Shown: positions 33,409-43,777 of the stretch, piece after piece
How the letters are laid out: each line of letters starts with the position of its first letter
How positions within the stretch are numbered: position 1 is the stretch's first letter
Notes under the pieces: generated by a model
Database searches by the model: none
What the model was told of the DNA's origin: nothing
What the model saw: only the letters and a program-made list of their open reading frames with translations
Assembly (NCBI GenBank): GCA_021464415.1
Contig: CM038463.1
Location: forward strand, 2,604,001 to 2,668,000
DNA from: Lonicera japonica
Lineage: Eukaryota; Streptophyta; Magnoliopsida; Dipsacales; Caprifoliaceae
DNA: 64,000 nt
Direction of reading: 5' to 3'
Program-made: the position numbers and the translations under genes

Positions 33409-34818
33409 TGTAGTTCGAAAAATACCCTAGAGGGGTGAATGGGGTTTTTGAAACTTAATTGTATTTTAAAAATAATTTCAAATAATAAAACTTTAATACA
33501 ATGTTTATCAAGGAAGTAAGTATATAAATCAATCACACAAGCAACCAACAAATATAAATACAAGAAAATAGAGAGCTTGAGTTTAAAGAGATTGAACCGA
33601 ATGAGCTGATGATATTTTGTTTACGCAGTTTAATTGTTTAGACTATACGTTCGCACTCGAGTAGTGCCCCCGAGAAATTCCACTAAAATCAATTTTCTTC
33701 CGGGTGAAAATCAAACATTTACAAGTGTAATCTTTCTCACTACACTCTACAAGTGTTATTCTTCTCATAACACTCAATAAGTGTGATTCTTCTTACCACA
33801 CTCAACACAAGAAATGCTCTTGCTATTCTACGAGAAAAACATCATAATTTGAATAATAAATTATTTTGGTGACAAACACCAATGTACAATAACTCTCAAG
33901 TGTATTTAAAGATTACAAATAATGCTCACACTAAAGTTATCAAGATTGATCAACATATGTATAGCTCAATAATGAAAAATATAATCAATGCATAAACTTG
34001 AAAACTTGAATAATGTAGATATATGAAAAATGAATTGTATGATCATTCAAGTTATTAAAATTGTGTCTAAAACCTCATATTTATAGCTAGAAAAAGTTTA
34101 TAGCCGTTGGGAGTAATTATCAAAAGTTATGGATCAAAAGTAGATATTTTCCAAATCTCCAACAGCTAGTTTCTGGCCCATCAGTTGACTAAGGCATCTC
34201 ATCAGTCAATTGATGAGCCATTTTCCTTCCTACCAAAAATTTCAAATTTTAGACTTTTGCATTTTAGCTTTAAAATTAATTTTAATGCTTTACGGACCTT
34301 AAGAATATGTCCTTAAGACACCTATTTTTGGAAAAACGCAAAATATACTCAATTGAATTTAATATGAATTTATTTTGAAATCGATGTTCGTAAGAATGAT
34401 GATTTTAAAGGGATTTTGTTTCAAACTTGTTTTCAATCAAACAAATAATGATATATGATGTATTTGAGCTATCTATGATCATCAACCAAGAAAATTTACA
34501 TATATCTAAGATACTCACTAAATATGAAAATAAACGACTTTTCGAGAGCTTAGAAAGTTTATTCGGCTCCTCACTTGTTTTGAGTTTTTGATCCTCAAGA
34601 TATGGCATTGTAAAAATACTTTGATCACATTATGGTGAGTGAAGAAGACTAATGTATTTTGAAATACATTTGTAGAGGATTGGATTCACCATCAGTTTTG
34701 TACCATGTATGTTAAATATAGGTTGTGGCTATACTTTAAAAACATTTCACAAGTTAAATTGTAAATTATTAAATTTATTGTTATTATCAAAACAAGATTA
34801 GTAACTTTAAAGTCAACA
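33409..34818 (-). mobile_element. Solo LTR (SIRE-like copia), copy B, nested before RNase H
   Basis: A 1410-bp antisense segment of the same family as 26095-27509: plus-strand start tgtagttcgaaaaatacccta and end aaagtcaaca, with perfect 5-bp duplication tagat (33404-33408, 34819-34823). Same length, same layout and many shared blocks, but visibly diverged from copy A. No internal coding region, hence a solo LTR. Confidence 0.88.
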
Positions 34819-35240
34819 TAGATAACATAAGAAGCATTACTAGTTATGTTTTTACACTAGGTGCTACTGCGGTCAGTTATATTTCATAATTATAGAAGAT
34901 AATTTCTTTTTCCATTACAGATGCAGAGTATGTTGCCATAACGAAGGCTAGCATATAAATGATTTGGTTACAGGGATTATTGGCATACTTGGGTTTCAAA
35001 CATGTGAAGAATGTTTTGCACTACGATAGCCATAATGCTATACATCTGGTAAAGAATTCAACATTTCATTCGAGAATCAAGCATATAGGATTTCAAAATC
35101 ACTTCATCGTATCACTCATAAATGATGGGGTATTGAGAAAATCCAGGGCAGTAGAAATATGCTGACATGTTAACCAAGACAATCACAACAGAGAAACTAA
35201 AGTTGTGTTCAATTTATGTCCGTTTCAAAAATTAAAGAAG
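34819..35240 (+). pseudogene. Ty1-copia RNase H
   Basis: Frames encode SYVFTLGATAVSYIS, TDAEYVAITKASI-MIWLQGLLAYLGF and YDSHNAIHLVKNSTFHSRIKHIG, the copia RNase H motifs (DAEY glutamate, D-S-x-x-A-I block, R-x-K-H-I). Stops break it. A weak purine tract (aagtgggaga, 35324-35333) then precedes the 3' LTR. Confidence 0.88.
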
Positions 35241-35333
35241 AACAAAATAAGTAGCACCAAATATTCACTACGAGAAAGAAATGCAAAGGCAATTTGGGGT
35301 GGACGTTTTGTTGCATTGTCTCTAAGTGGGAGA

Positions 35334-35924
35334 TGTTGGATGAGGAGTTAGCAACCGGAAAAACTTTCAAAAAACTCTCTTAGTGGGTTTTCTTTCTTTA
35401 TTTCCCCTCATTGGGATTTGTGATGGTCTGCCACTTTGGTTTTCTGTTATTCTTGAATGCCTATGCTAGTGTATATTTATGGATAGAGAAAGAAATATAA
35501 TACACAGAACATAAAACAACAGGAAATAAGAAAAAGCACCGATAGAATTTTGCAAAGAGCAAAATTATAGCAGATAAAATTTTTGAAGAGAGAAAAATTA
35601 GAGAGAGAAAAAGTTAAAGAAAATTAGAAGTAAAGTATCTAGGTAAGAAATTTACAATTTCTATTTTTCTGAGTGTTGAGAGATACACAGTGTGTGGTGT
35701 GTAGATCTATTGACCTATCTTATAAATCACACCCTTTAATATAGTGAAATATTTTGTGTGCTCCGTGGACTAGTGACTATACATCGAAACCTTGTAATTC
35801 TCTATGTTGTGCGATTGTTGGTATTTTTGTTGTCCTAAATAATTTCAACATTGCCTAAATTTTTTTCTATCACTTGTATACCAAGATCCTAATTAAAGGT
35901 TACCAGCGCCTAGTTTTCCCAAAA
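35334..35924 (+). mobile_element. 3' LTR of the Ty1-copia element
   Basis: 591 bp starting tgttggatgagg and aligned to the 5' LTR (24922-25484). The terminal CA has decayed to AA. The 5-bp target copy ctaga follows at once. Confidence 0.92.
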
Positions 35925-35929
35925 CTAGA

Positions 35930-37135
35930 AGGGTCATTCAAGAATTTACATTATTATCTTGGTTTTAGAACCTTCAGTGGTATGTAGAAGCATTAACTTT
36001 GTCTATTGGAGCACTATTAAGTATGATGAAAAATGTTATGCATGAGTTTGATGTGGTCCCAATGTATATTAAGTGAGCATCACTTAGAAATGTAATCATC
36101 CCGCAATCAGTGTATTTTATCGCATATTTCTTCTAAAACTTTAATAATATCAATACAACCAAAAACTTTCCCCTAATATAATAATGACATAACCTAACCT
36201 AATGACATGAAGGGTTAAAATATGTATCCTAAAGAGTCAAAACATAGACATCTGATAAAAAGCACACATATATACATTACATGCATCTATACTATAATAT
36301 AAAGCGAAGGAAGAATAGGTACGCACATTTATACTATATAATAAAAAGAAGAAACATTTCAACTATTATGAAATGTACTCTAACTGTCCAACATATTTTT
36401 AAAATGTTCATTTTATCCTTACAATTTTTTTTTCATAAAATTTTAAACGCCAAAAATCCAATTTTAAAAAACAAGTGGTCACCAAAGTAAAAAAGAACCA
36501 TAAAATGTATCAACATAAAAGTAAAAATATCTTTACAAGATAAATGGAGTATTTTATTTCAAATTTTCAATTATTTATAAAGTAATGCTACACTAACAAA
36601 AGATACACAAAAAACATGTGTAAAAGATAAAATGTCACCTCATCATTAAGATTTCATATAATTCAAGAATTACACCTTATATTGCACATAATTTTTGGTG
36701 TATATTTTTAATAAATATAAAATTAATCTAGTTTACATCTCTACAATTCTACATGAAATTTTTTCAAATGACAGTTTGAATATGGGTGATACTATTAGCA
36801 AATTAAAGCAGTTATACTTATTGTTAGAGTAATGTAAAACTTTAAAGGCATATATTACAACTTTTAAAAACAATTATATTCTTTGGCAAAAAGATAATTG
36901 CTTTGACAATATGAAAGCCTTAAATATAAAGTAAATATCTCGGGTTAATGATATAAACACTCCACAAAAATAATCTAATACTTTGAAATTATCTTTAATG
37001 ACACTAGTGTTAAAGTACTTTTGTGAAGTGCTAATATCATTACTCAAACTCTTTCACTTGTAAATTTCATGAATGGCATCCTATGTGCTTTTAATTAGGC
37101 AGTGCTAATTACACTTACCAAAACACTTTGTAACA
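35930..37135. other. Intergenic, no gene seen
   Basis: AT-rich. A short repeat (catctatactataatataaag near 36284 and cattatactatataataaaa-like near 36330) is the only structure noticed. Confidence 0.5.
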
Positions 37136-38560
37136 CCCCGTTAATTTTAAATGGTTGTTTTATCTATTGGCACACCACACCTTTTCATATTTATTCTAAT
37201 GATTAACCATTAATAACCTTAATTAATAACCACCATTATCTACATTAACAACACAAATTAATATACCCTAATCATTTCCACTCCACCCACAAACCCACCC
37301 ACCTAACCAATCCAAGCCAACTTTTCCATACACATCTAAAGAAGAACACCTTGTGAGAATCCCGATTAGAACCCCCCCCTCGACGCCGTTCGACGCGTGG
37401 CTCAGCTCGTGAACAGTTTTAAAGTCACCAGTACATTTTACGAAAAAACGGACAAAAGTGTATTTTTGTACCCTTTTGGGGTACAACACAGTCTGCGCAA
37501 CCAGATTAGGTTCAAAAATTATGTTACGACGCGGGAAGGTGTTAGGCACCCGCGTCGCCCTCTCGGCTTCTAAATGGACATGCTTGATTTTATTTTTTAT
37601 CTTTTCCTACTGTTTTGAGGCCTAAATATGCATACGAATAATTTTTATTAACATGCAGGAATTTTGGCACGGATTACAATGCAAAAAGTGTAATTTTAAC
37701 CAAAGACCATAAGACTAATTGGTCATCCCACACAGTGTACTGATTTTTGTGTTTTCAAGTCCAAAAGGCATGCGAAGATGATTTAAAACTAGATTTTGAG
37801 ATATATGAATGTATTTACAGTTCAATCCCAGTCCAGAATTAATTTACGTGTCATATGAGTTATATTTGTTCAATTTCGGATAAAATAGTATTTATGCAGT
37901 GTGTATGTGTATTTACAATCATTCCCAGTCAGCAGATATATACAGATATGGGAAAGTAGTTAATAGATCAAGAATGAATAAGAATGAATAAAAGAATACC
38001 ATGATTCCGAAGACAAGCCTTTGTTGTTTTGATTAATATTGAAAAAGTATTACAATTTGTAAACTAGTATAAGAATTTCGGATACAATTTGTCCCTATTT
38101 TTAGATCTAGACACATCTATTTTTATGAGCCTTTGCTCTTTTTTTTAGCCTTTGTCCGGGCTCTGGTTTATCTTCGGCGTCTCTGGCTCTCTCTCGAACT
38201 CTTTGCCAGCTCTACCTCCATTTGGTTTCAAACCCGCTTGTGATGAAGAAGTGGGTTTGAAACCAAATTAGGGGTTAAAAATAATTAAGGTTTGAAAGTT
38301 GTATGTTTGATGAGAGAAAATCCAGGGTTGAGTAGAACTGTGTATGTTGGTTGTGATAAAGAAGATTGTGTTTCCAAATTGTGACGAAGAAGATCGTGTA
38401 GAAGAAGAGAGAAGAAAATAAGGAACATCTATGTAATTTTGTAAGAATTGGGTCTTTGTTTGAAATATAGAGAGAGAAAGTGTGTGCGGAGTGGTGGAAG
38501 TGTGTGTTATTAATTTTGTTAATAATAATATATTATTTATTATTTATATAATTATTATTG
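37136..38560. other. Probable LTR-retroelement remnant, non-coding
   Basis: A GC-richer block at 37370-37570 (gacgcgggaaggtgttaggc and neighbours) resembles sequence seen in plant LTR retroelements, but no LTR pair, primer site or domain was found. A near-perfect hairpin lies at 38220-38268. Confidence 0.35.
38220..38268. repeat. Inverted repeat (hairpin)
   Basis: Arms of 20 bp (38220-38239 atttggtttcaaacccgctt; 38249-38268) complementary with one mismatch around a 9-nt loop. A following run of gaagaagat-type repeats (38360-38420) shows the area is locally repetitive. Confidence 0.85.
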
Positions 38561-38561
38561 T

Positions 38562-39826
38562 TATTAACATAAATAATATATATTTGTTAGTTGTCATTTA
38601 TACAGTTACTATTTATAAGAGTTGGCCAGCAATCTCTAAATCTTTAAGTTGATTAAGTTTTATATTTTTCTTGTTTGTATCATTGTTATAATTATATACA
38701 ATCGATTCAATATATCATTATTCCTTTATATTCTCTATTCGTTAACATAGTATCAGAGGATTAAAAAATCATCTTATCTTGCTATTAATCATAGTTCTAC
38801 TATTGCTAGTGGGCGATACATATTGTTGCCCACCGGACCACCTTCGCTAGTGTCCCACCATAGTCTTCTGCCATCACCAAAACCATTATTACTTGCCAAA
38901 ACCACCTTACTCATTGCAAACCACCTCTATCTAGCCGTTCTTTATCATCCCCATTACTAATACCCATTGAAGATAACCATCTAAGTATCTCTGCCCAACG
39001 TCCAAATCAAACAACCAAACTAGTAAATCACCACCATTACTCATCTTATACAAACCATCACAAATATATATATATATATATATTTCTTTCTCTTTCAATC
39101 ATCTATTTTCAAACTCAAGTTGGTTTCTTTATACCACCTTGAGTTTGAGGGGGGAAGTAAACATATATACATTTGGACCACCAAAGCCGACAACTTCACT
39201 TGTGCCAGACAATTGGAGCTGACCTCCTCACTTGAGCTAGACAATCAAAACCGACATCTTCCCTTGTGCTGGACAACCAGAGCTAGACCTCCTCACATGT
39301 GTTAGACAACTAGAGCTAGACCTCCATCATGCCGGACCTCAGCCATGCTGGATCTCGCCCCAGACATCAATCATATCAAACCTAGCTGCGTCGGATCTCA
39401 TTTCGGGCGTCAATTATGACGTGTTGGACTGCACCTTGAATGGCATCTATGACGTGCCGGACCTCGCCCCGAATGGTAACTGTGACATGCCAGACAATCA
39501 GCAATCATGCTGGACACTCAGAGCCGTGCCTCCCTTACAAAATAATCTTCACCCTGCATTCATTTACTTTCAAGACATACTTTCCAGACTCAAGTTAGTC
39601 TATTATCATCTTGAGTTTGAGGAGGATGCTAACATAAATAATATATATTTTCTAGTTATCATTTATACAGTTACCATTTATAAGAGTTAACTAGCAATCT
39701 CTAAATCTTTAAGTTAATTAGGTTTTATATTTTATTTATTTATATCTATATAAAGGATTTCCATTATTATAATTATATCATAAATTCAATATGCCATTAT
39801 TCCTCTTTATTTTTTATTCATTAATT
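38562..39826 (+). mobile_element. Short-LTR, non-coding retroelement (TRIM-like)
   Basis: Direct repeats of about 186 and 200 bp (38562-38747, 39627-39826), sharing aacataaataatatatattt and agcaatctctaaatctttaa, bracket about 880 bp. The first is followed by tagtatcagagg, close to an initiator tRNA-Met primer site; the second is preceded by a purine tract (ttgagtttgaggagga). No coding domain exists between them. This is the layout of a terminal-repeat retrotransposon in miniature. No target duplication could be fixed because the flanks are (ATT)-rich. Confidence 0.75.
39198..39330. repeat. About 32-bp imperfect tandem repeat inside the TRIM-like element
   Basis: Four units of the form ttgtgc(c/t)(a/g)gacaa...gac(c/a)tcctcac run head to tail, followed by looser atgccggacctc units to 39480 with a gacgtg(c/t)tgga phase. 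Confidence 0.75.
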
Positions 39827-39829
39827 ATT

Positions 39830-42800
39830 ATTAATATTAATTAATTTTAAAATTAAATGAGAAGTTTTTAGTGGGTTACTAAGAGAAAAATGAGATGAGA
39901 TTGCTGAGAGTAGGGGTGTGCAAGGTCCAGTTGACCGGACCAAAAACCTAGTAGATCGGACATTTCGGTCATATGAATTCATAGACTGGACTGGGACCGT
40001 GGCTCAGTGAAAACAATGCGAGTTATTACATTCAAGTGCAGGTGGTTAGTTCAAGAAATAAATACTTCAGTAAGTCCTGATATCGATCCACAGGGAGGAA
40101 GGTAAGTTCTTTGAGTTAGGAATGCTTTTTTCAAAAAGAAAATAAGAAAAATAAAAAAAGATGAAATATGGAGAGAATGGAATGTAGATTGATAACTAAA
40201 ATAACTAACGGTAATAAAACTAACTAAAACATACAACTAAAACTAATCTTAAAGGTAGCGAAACATTATTATGCTAAAGGAAACTAAACTGGCATAACAA
40301 GAAGATGGAATAAAGCCAAAAAAAATAAACACTAAAAACAACGTGCTTAATTAATTAAATGCGTGAAAAACTTTAACTAAAATTAAGAATAAAAAGCGAT
40401 AGGGGTATCTATAAGTTTCGGACAACACAACGGGCAATTCGGTGGACCGAAAATCCTTTTCTGATTAATTTTTCTTTAAAAATCAGCCTACTATCCATGA
40501 GCTAATTGATCTCATAAACTCATATTTTTTCAATAATTCATGCATGACATAAACTATACGTACCATTATTAGTTACGGAATCAATTCGCATTACTTAATT
40601 TTACCGAAAATACTTGTTTATTCAAAGTGAAGTAGTGCTTGATACTACAAAACTTTTTATTAAAAGTAAGTTTAGAAATATTAATTAAAAACTAAAATTT
40701 AATTCAAATAGGTTAAAACATGATTGAAATCAAATTTTGAATTAAAACGGATGGTGAAAACACACAATTGGCAATTTCAGTATCAAAAAATAAGAATTAA
40801 AACAAATACCAAAAACAACGCACTATAGTTTGAAATTATAAAGATACAAAACTACTTAATATATAGAGTATAGACCACTCTCTAACTCCACAGGTTAGGG
40901 TTTATCACAACAACAATGATTCAAACTAATTTGGGTCTTTTGTCGAAAAGATTTTATTAAATTTCTTATGAAAGTATATGATTAGCATATTAGGATAATA
41001 TTTTAATAAAAATCAAATTTATATTGACCTTTTAACCTATAGAAAATTAATTATAATTGAATTCGGGTTCGAAAAATTACCGCGTCGGCATACCCGTTCC
41101 TTACGGACCCCTAACTAACGAATTAGCCAAACATATCTAATAAATTAATGGACAATAAATTACATAAATAAAATAGCGTGTAAAAGTTCATAAATTGAAA
41201 TCTAATTAAAATCATAAGCATGCAAAATTTATACTAATAATTAACAAAGCATTATTAAAATTAAAACCTATAATTGAAGCAATAATCCAACGCGTAAACA
41301 ATAATCAAATATGAAATTAATCTTCAATGATGTACTCAAATCTTTCATATCTAACTCTGTATTAACACCAAAAAAAATAATGGAAACAACACAAACGAAT
41401 CCTTAATATTTTAAACAAAAATTAAATAATGAAAAAAGAAGAATAAAGAAAGAGGAATCAAACAGCTCCTTGTTGCTACTGTTGCTCTTCACTTTATATT
41501 AGACAAGCCCCAGCTTATTAAGATGTTGACGTGGTCATGGGCCAAGCCCATGTGTGTGGCATTAATTTAATTGGCTTAAAAAATATGCTACTGCTGCTCT
41601 TCACCAAGCCCTAGCTTATTAGGATGTTGACTTGGTCATGGGCCAAGCCCGTGTGTGAAGCATTAATTTAATTTGCTTCAAAAATTAACAAAAAGCAACC
41701 TAAAAGTCACCGGATCACAAGAAGAGAACATATCACACTAACCATCTAGGCTAGGATCACATTCAATAATTTTTTTCACCTTCAATTATCTTATTCATTT
41801 ACACTGGAATTTGATCCTCCGGCATATTGTTCGTATTTTTGCCATAATTTTGTACTTAGAATTTTGATTGATGCAAGGTTTTTGTCTACGTGTAGCTAAC
41901 TCAAAGCTATACAACTTCTATTTTTTGAGTTTTTTTCAAATTCTGTACGAATAAATACCAGAATTTACTGAAATAGAAGCCTTGTGCGAGCTAAATCTCT
42001 TCTTCATTCAAAAATGTTTCAGTTTGATTCAAATGATTTTTTCTTTGCTTGGGATTGCTCTATTGGCTTTTATTGGACACTTTCATTCACTCCCTTCATG
42101 CTTGATCTTAGGATTTTCTTCCGGTTCAGTTCTTGAACTCAATTAAATTTCGAATTTGATTGATAATGGCTAATTTTGCAGGAATTTGCTTCTGGATTCG
42201 TTCTTATTCATTTTTAACCTATAAAAAGGTTCAAATGCACTAGAAAAAATATATTATCCTATTTAATGATTAAAACTCAAATATTAAAAATTTCGGATAA
42301 TTAGAATTAAATTTATGCATATTAAGCCATCTAAATATGTATAAAAATACAATATTTTAGTTTAATCAGATCGAAATGAGTGTTAAGATCGGATCAAACC
42401 GGACCAGACCAAACCTGTTCAGTTTCGGTCGATCCATTCGATTTGGGATTTTTTTTGTTCCATTTTTTAGGCTTTTTTATAATATATCATGTGCTTATTT
42501 TCATGTTAGTTAAAATAGATGTCAATGGAGAAGAAATTTTCTTCCCAAACAAGGTAATTTTGTCATTCTCTATGTATTTTGTTTCCTATGACATTAGTGT
42601 TTTTTTTATCATCTTTTAACAAAGTGGCACAAATATGACTTATGGTATTGTGTATCGTGGTAATTATGATGGCCAAGATGTTGCAAGTAATACTTTAAGA
42701 ATATGGGTTGGGCTTAAATTTACTTAGTTTGCTCTCTATCAGTTTGATTTATTGCCATGTTCAGATTTGTGGTTATTATATTGAAATATGCATACTTTGT

Positions 42801-43190
42801 TGTTTGTTTTGAGGAGTTTTGTGATACAATTATTACTTTCTTGAAATCATTTTTGTATGTGTGCAGAAACTAAGCTATTTTGCTGGGTGAAATTTTGCAT
42901 TGCAATCAATAAACATAGAACCTTAATTTTAATTTTAATATTATATATTATTAATATATATTTAAATAAATATATATATATATATATAAAATACAATATC
43001 AATTTGGTCTAATCCGATTGAAACTTTAAAAATCTAAAATCAAATACCGGATTGAACTATTTTAATTTTTAAATTTGAACCGAATCGAATTAAATTTAAA
43101 CAATCTAATTTAAATCGGTTAATTTTTTAGTCTAATTTCATTTAACTTGATGGTTTGATTCAATTTTAGAACACCCTTAATTAAGAGCGT
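39830..43190. other. Non-coding repeat remnants, no gene seen
   Basis: The left end (aggggtgtgcaaggtccagt near 39914) and a gatcggatcaaaccggacca stretch near 42389 look like hAT-type termini, but no target duplication was found. The segment 40040-42260 with gatatcgatccacagggagg resembles non-coding LTR-retroelement filler. A tandem duplication lies at 41474-41688 and (AT)n near 42970. Short ORFs have no domain. Confidence 0.4.
41474..41688. repeat. About 110-bp tandem duplication
   Basis: Units 41474-41585 and 41586-41688 share tgctactg, gctcttcac, agcttatta and tggtcatgggccaagccc; unit 2 lacks about 10 bp. Confidence 0.85.
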
Positions 43191-43287
43191 AAATAGCGCA
43201 GCCATTTTAATTTTGCCACCAAAAATGCAACGGATATACCACGTCAGCGATCCGACGTGGAACTCACTCTCTCTTAATTCTAGCTTC

Positions 43288-43328
43288 AAACTCCGGCTTC
43301 CACCTGCCAACTCCGGCTTCCACCTCCG
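43288..43328. repeat. 20-bp tandem repeat upstream of PHR2
   Basis: Two adjacent copies of aactccggcttccacct(g/c)c, part of a GC-rich patch about 450 bp ahead of the PHR2 start. Confidence 0.8.
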
Positions 43329-43369
43329 ACCAATATCATCCGGCGACCACGAATCTCTCGTCACTCGTC

Positions 43370-43511
43370 AAGCTTGTCCACCACCTCACCACGACCACCT
43401 CCGGCTTCCCACCTAACTCCTTCGACAATCAACGCCGCATTAAACTTTTAATGGTGTTGATGGTTCGGAGGTCAGAGGTGGTACGGCGATGGTGAGGTGG
43501 TGGACAAGCTT
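43370..43511. repeat. Perfect 22-bp inverted repeat upstream of PHR2
   Basis: Arms 43370-43391 (aagcttgtccaccacctcac plus ca) and 43490-43511 are exact complements with a 98-bp spacer. A direct repeat of gatggtttgattcaatttta also occurs at 43149 and 43526, so the whole patch looks like rearranged repeat DNA next to the promoter. Confidence 0.85.
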
Positions 43512-43777
43512 TAGAACGGTGTTGATGGTTTGATTCAATTTTAGGAACACCTTGATGAATTGACGCAGCGCAGATACCATCGGATTTGAATATGTTGCAA
43601 ACCAAGTTCACTCGCGGACCCCACGCCTTCACCAAACTCTTGCAACTGACACGCAGAGACACTAGTTAAAGCAAGCAGAAGCTACCAACCAAAGGAGGAG
43701 AAGCCAACAACACAGCTTATCTTCTTCATCTTCTTCAATTCCATCCCCTTCTTTCTGCTTCAAACAAAACCCTGGAA

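Larger units (their letters stand above)
24922..35924 (+). mobile_element. Full-length Ty1-copia retrotransposon with nested insertions
   Basis: Paired LTRs (24922-25484, 35334-35924) lie inside a perfect 5-bp target duplication ctaga (24917-24921, 35925-35929). A tRNA-Met-type primer site follows the 5' LTR and a purine tract precedes the 3' LTR. Domain order gag, protease, integrase, RT, RNase H marks the copia superfamily. Three insertions interrupt it: solo LTRs at 26095-27509 and 33409-34818 and an unidentified 3.1-kb piece at 29253-32370. Removing these leaves about 5.1 kb, the usual copia size. The LTRs differ visibly and all ORFs are broken, so the element is old. Confidence 0.95.
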
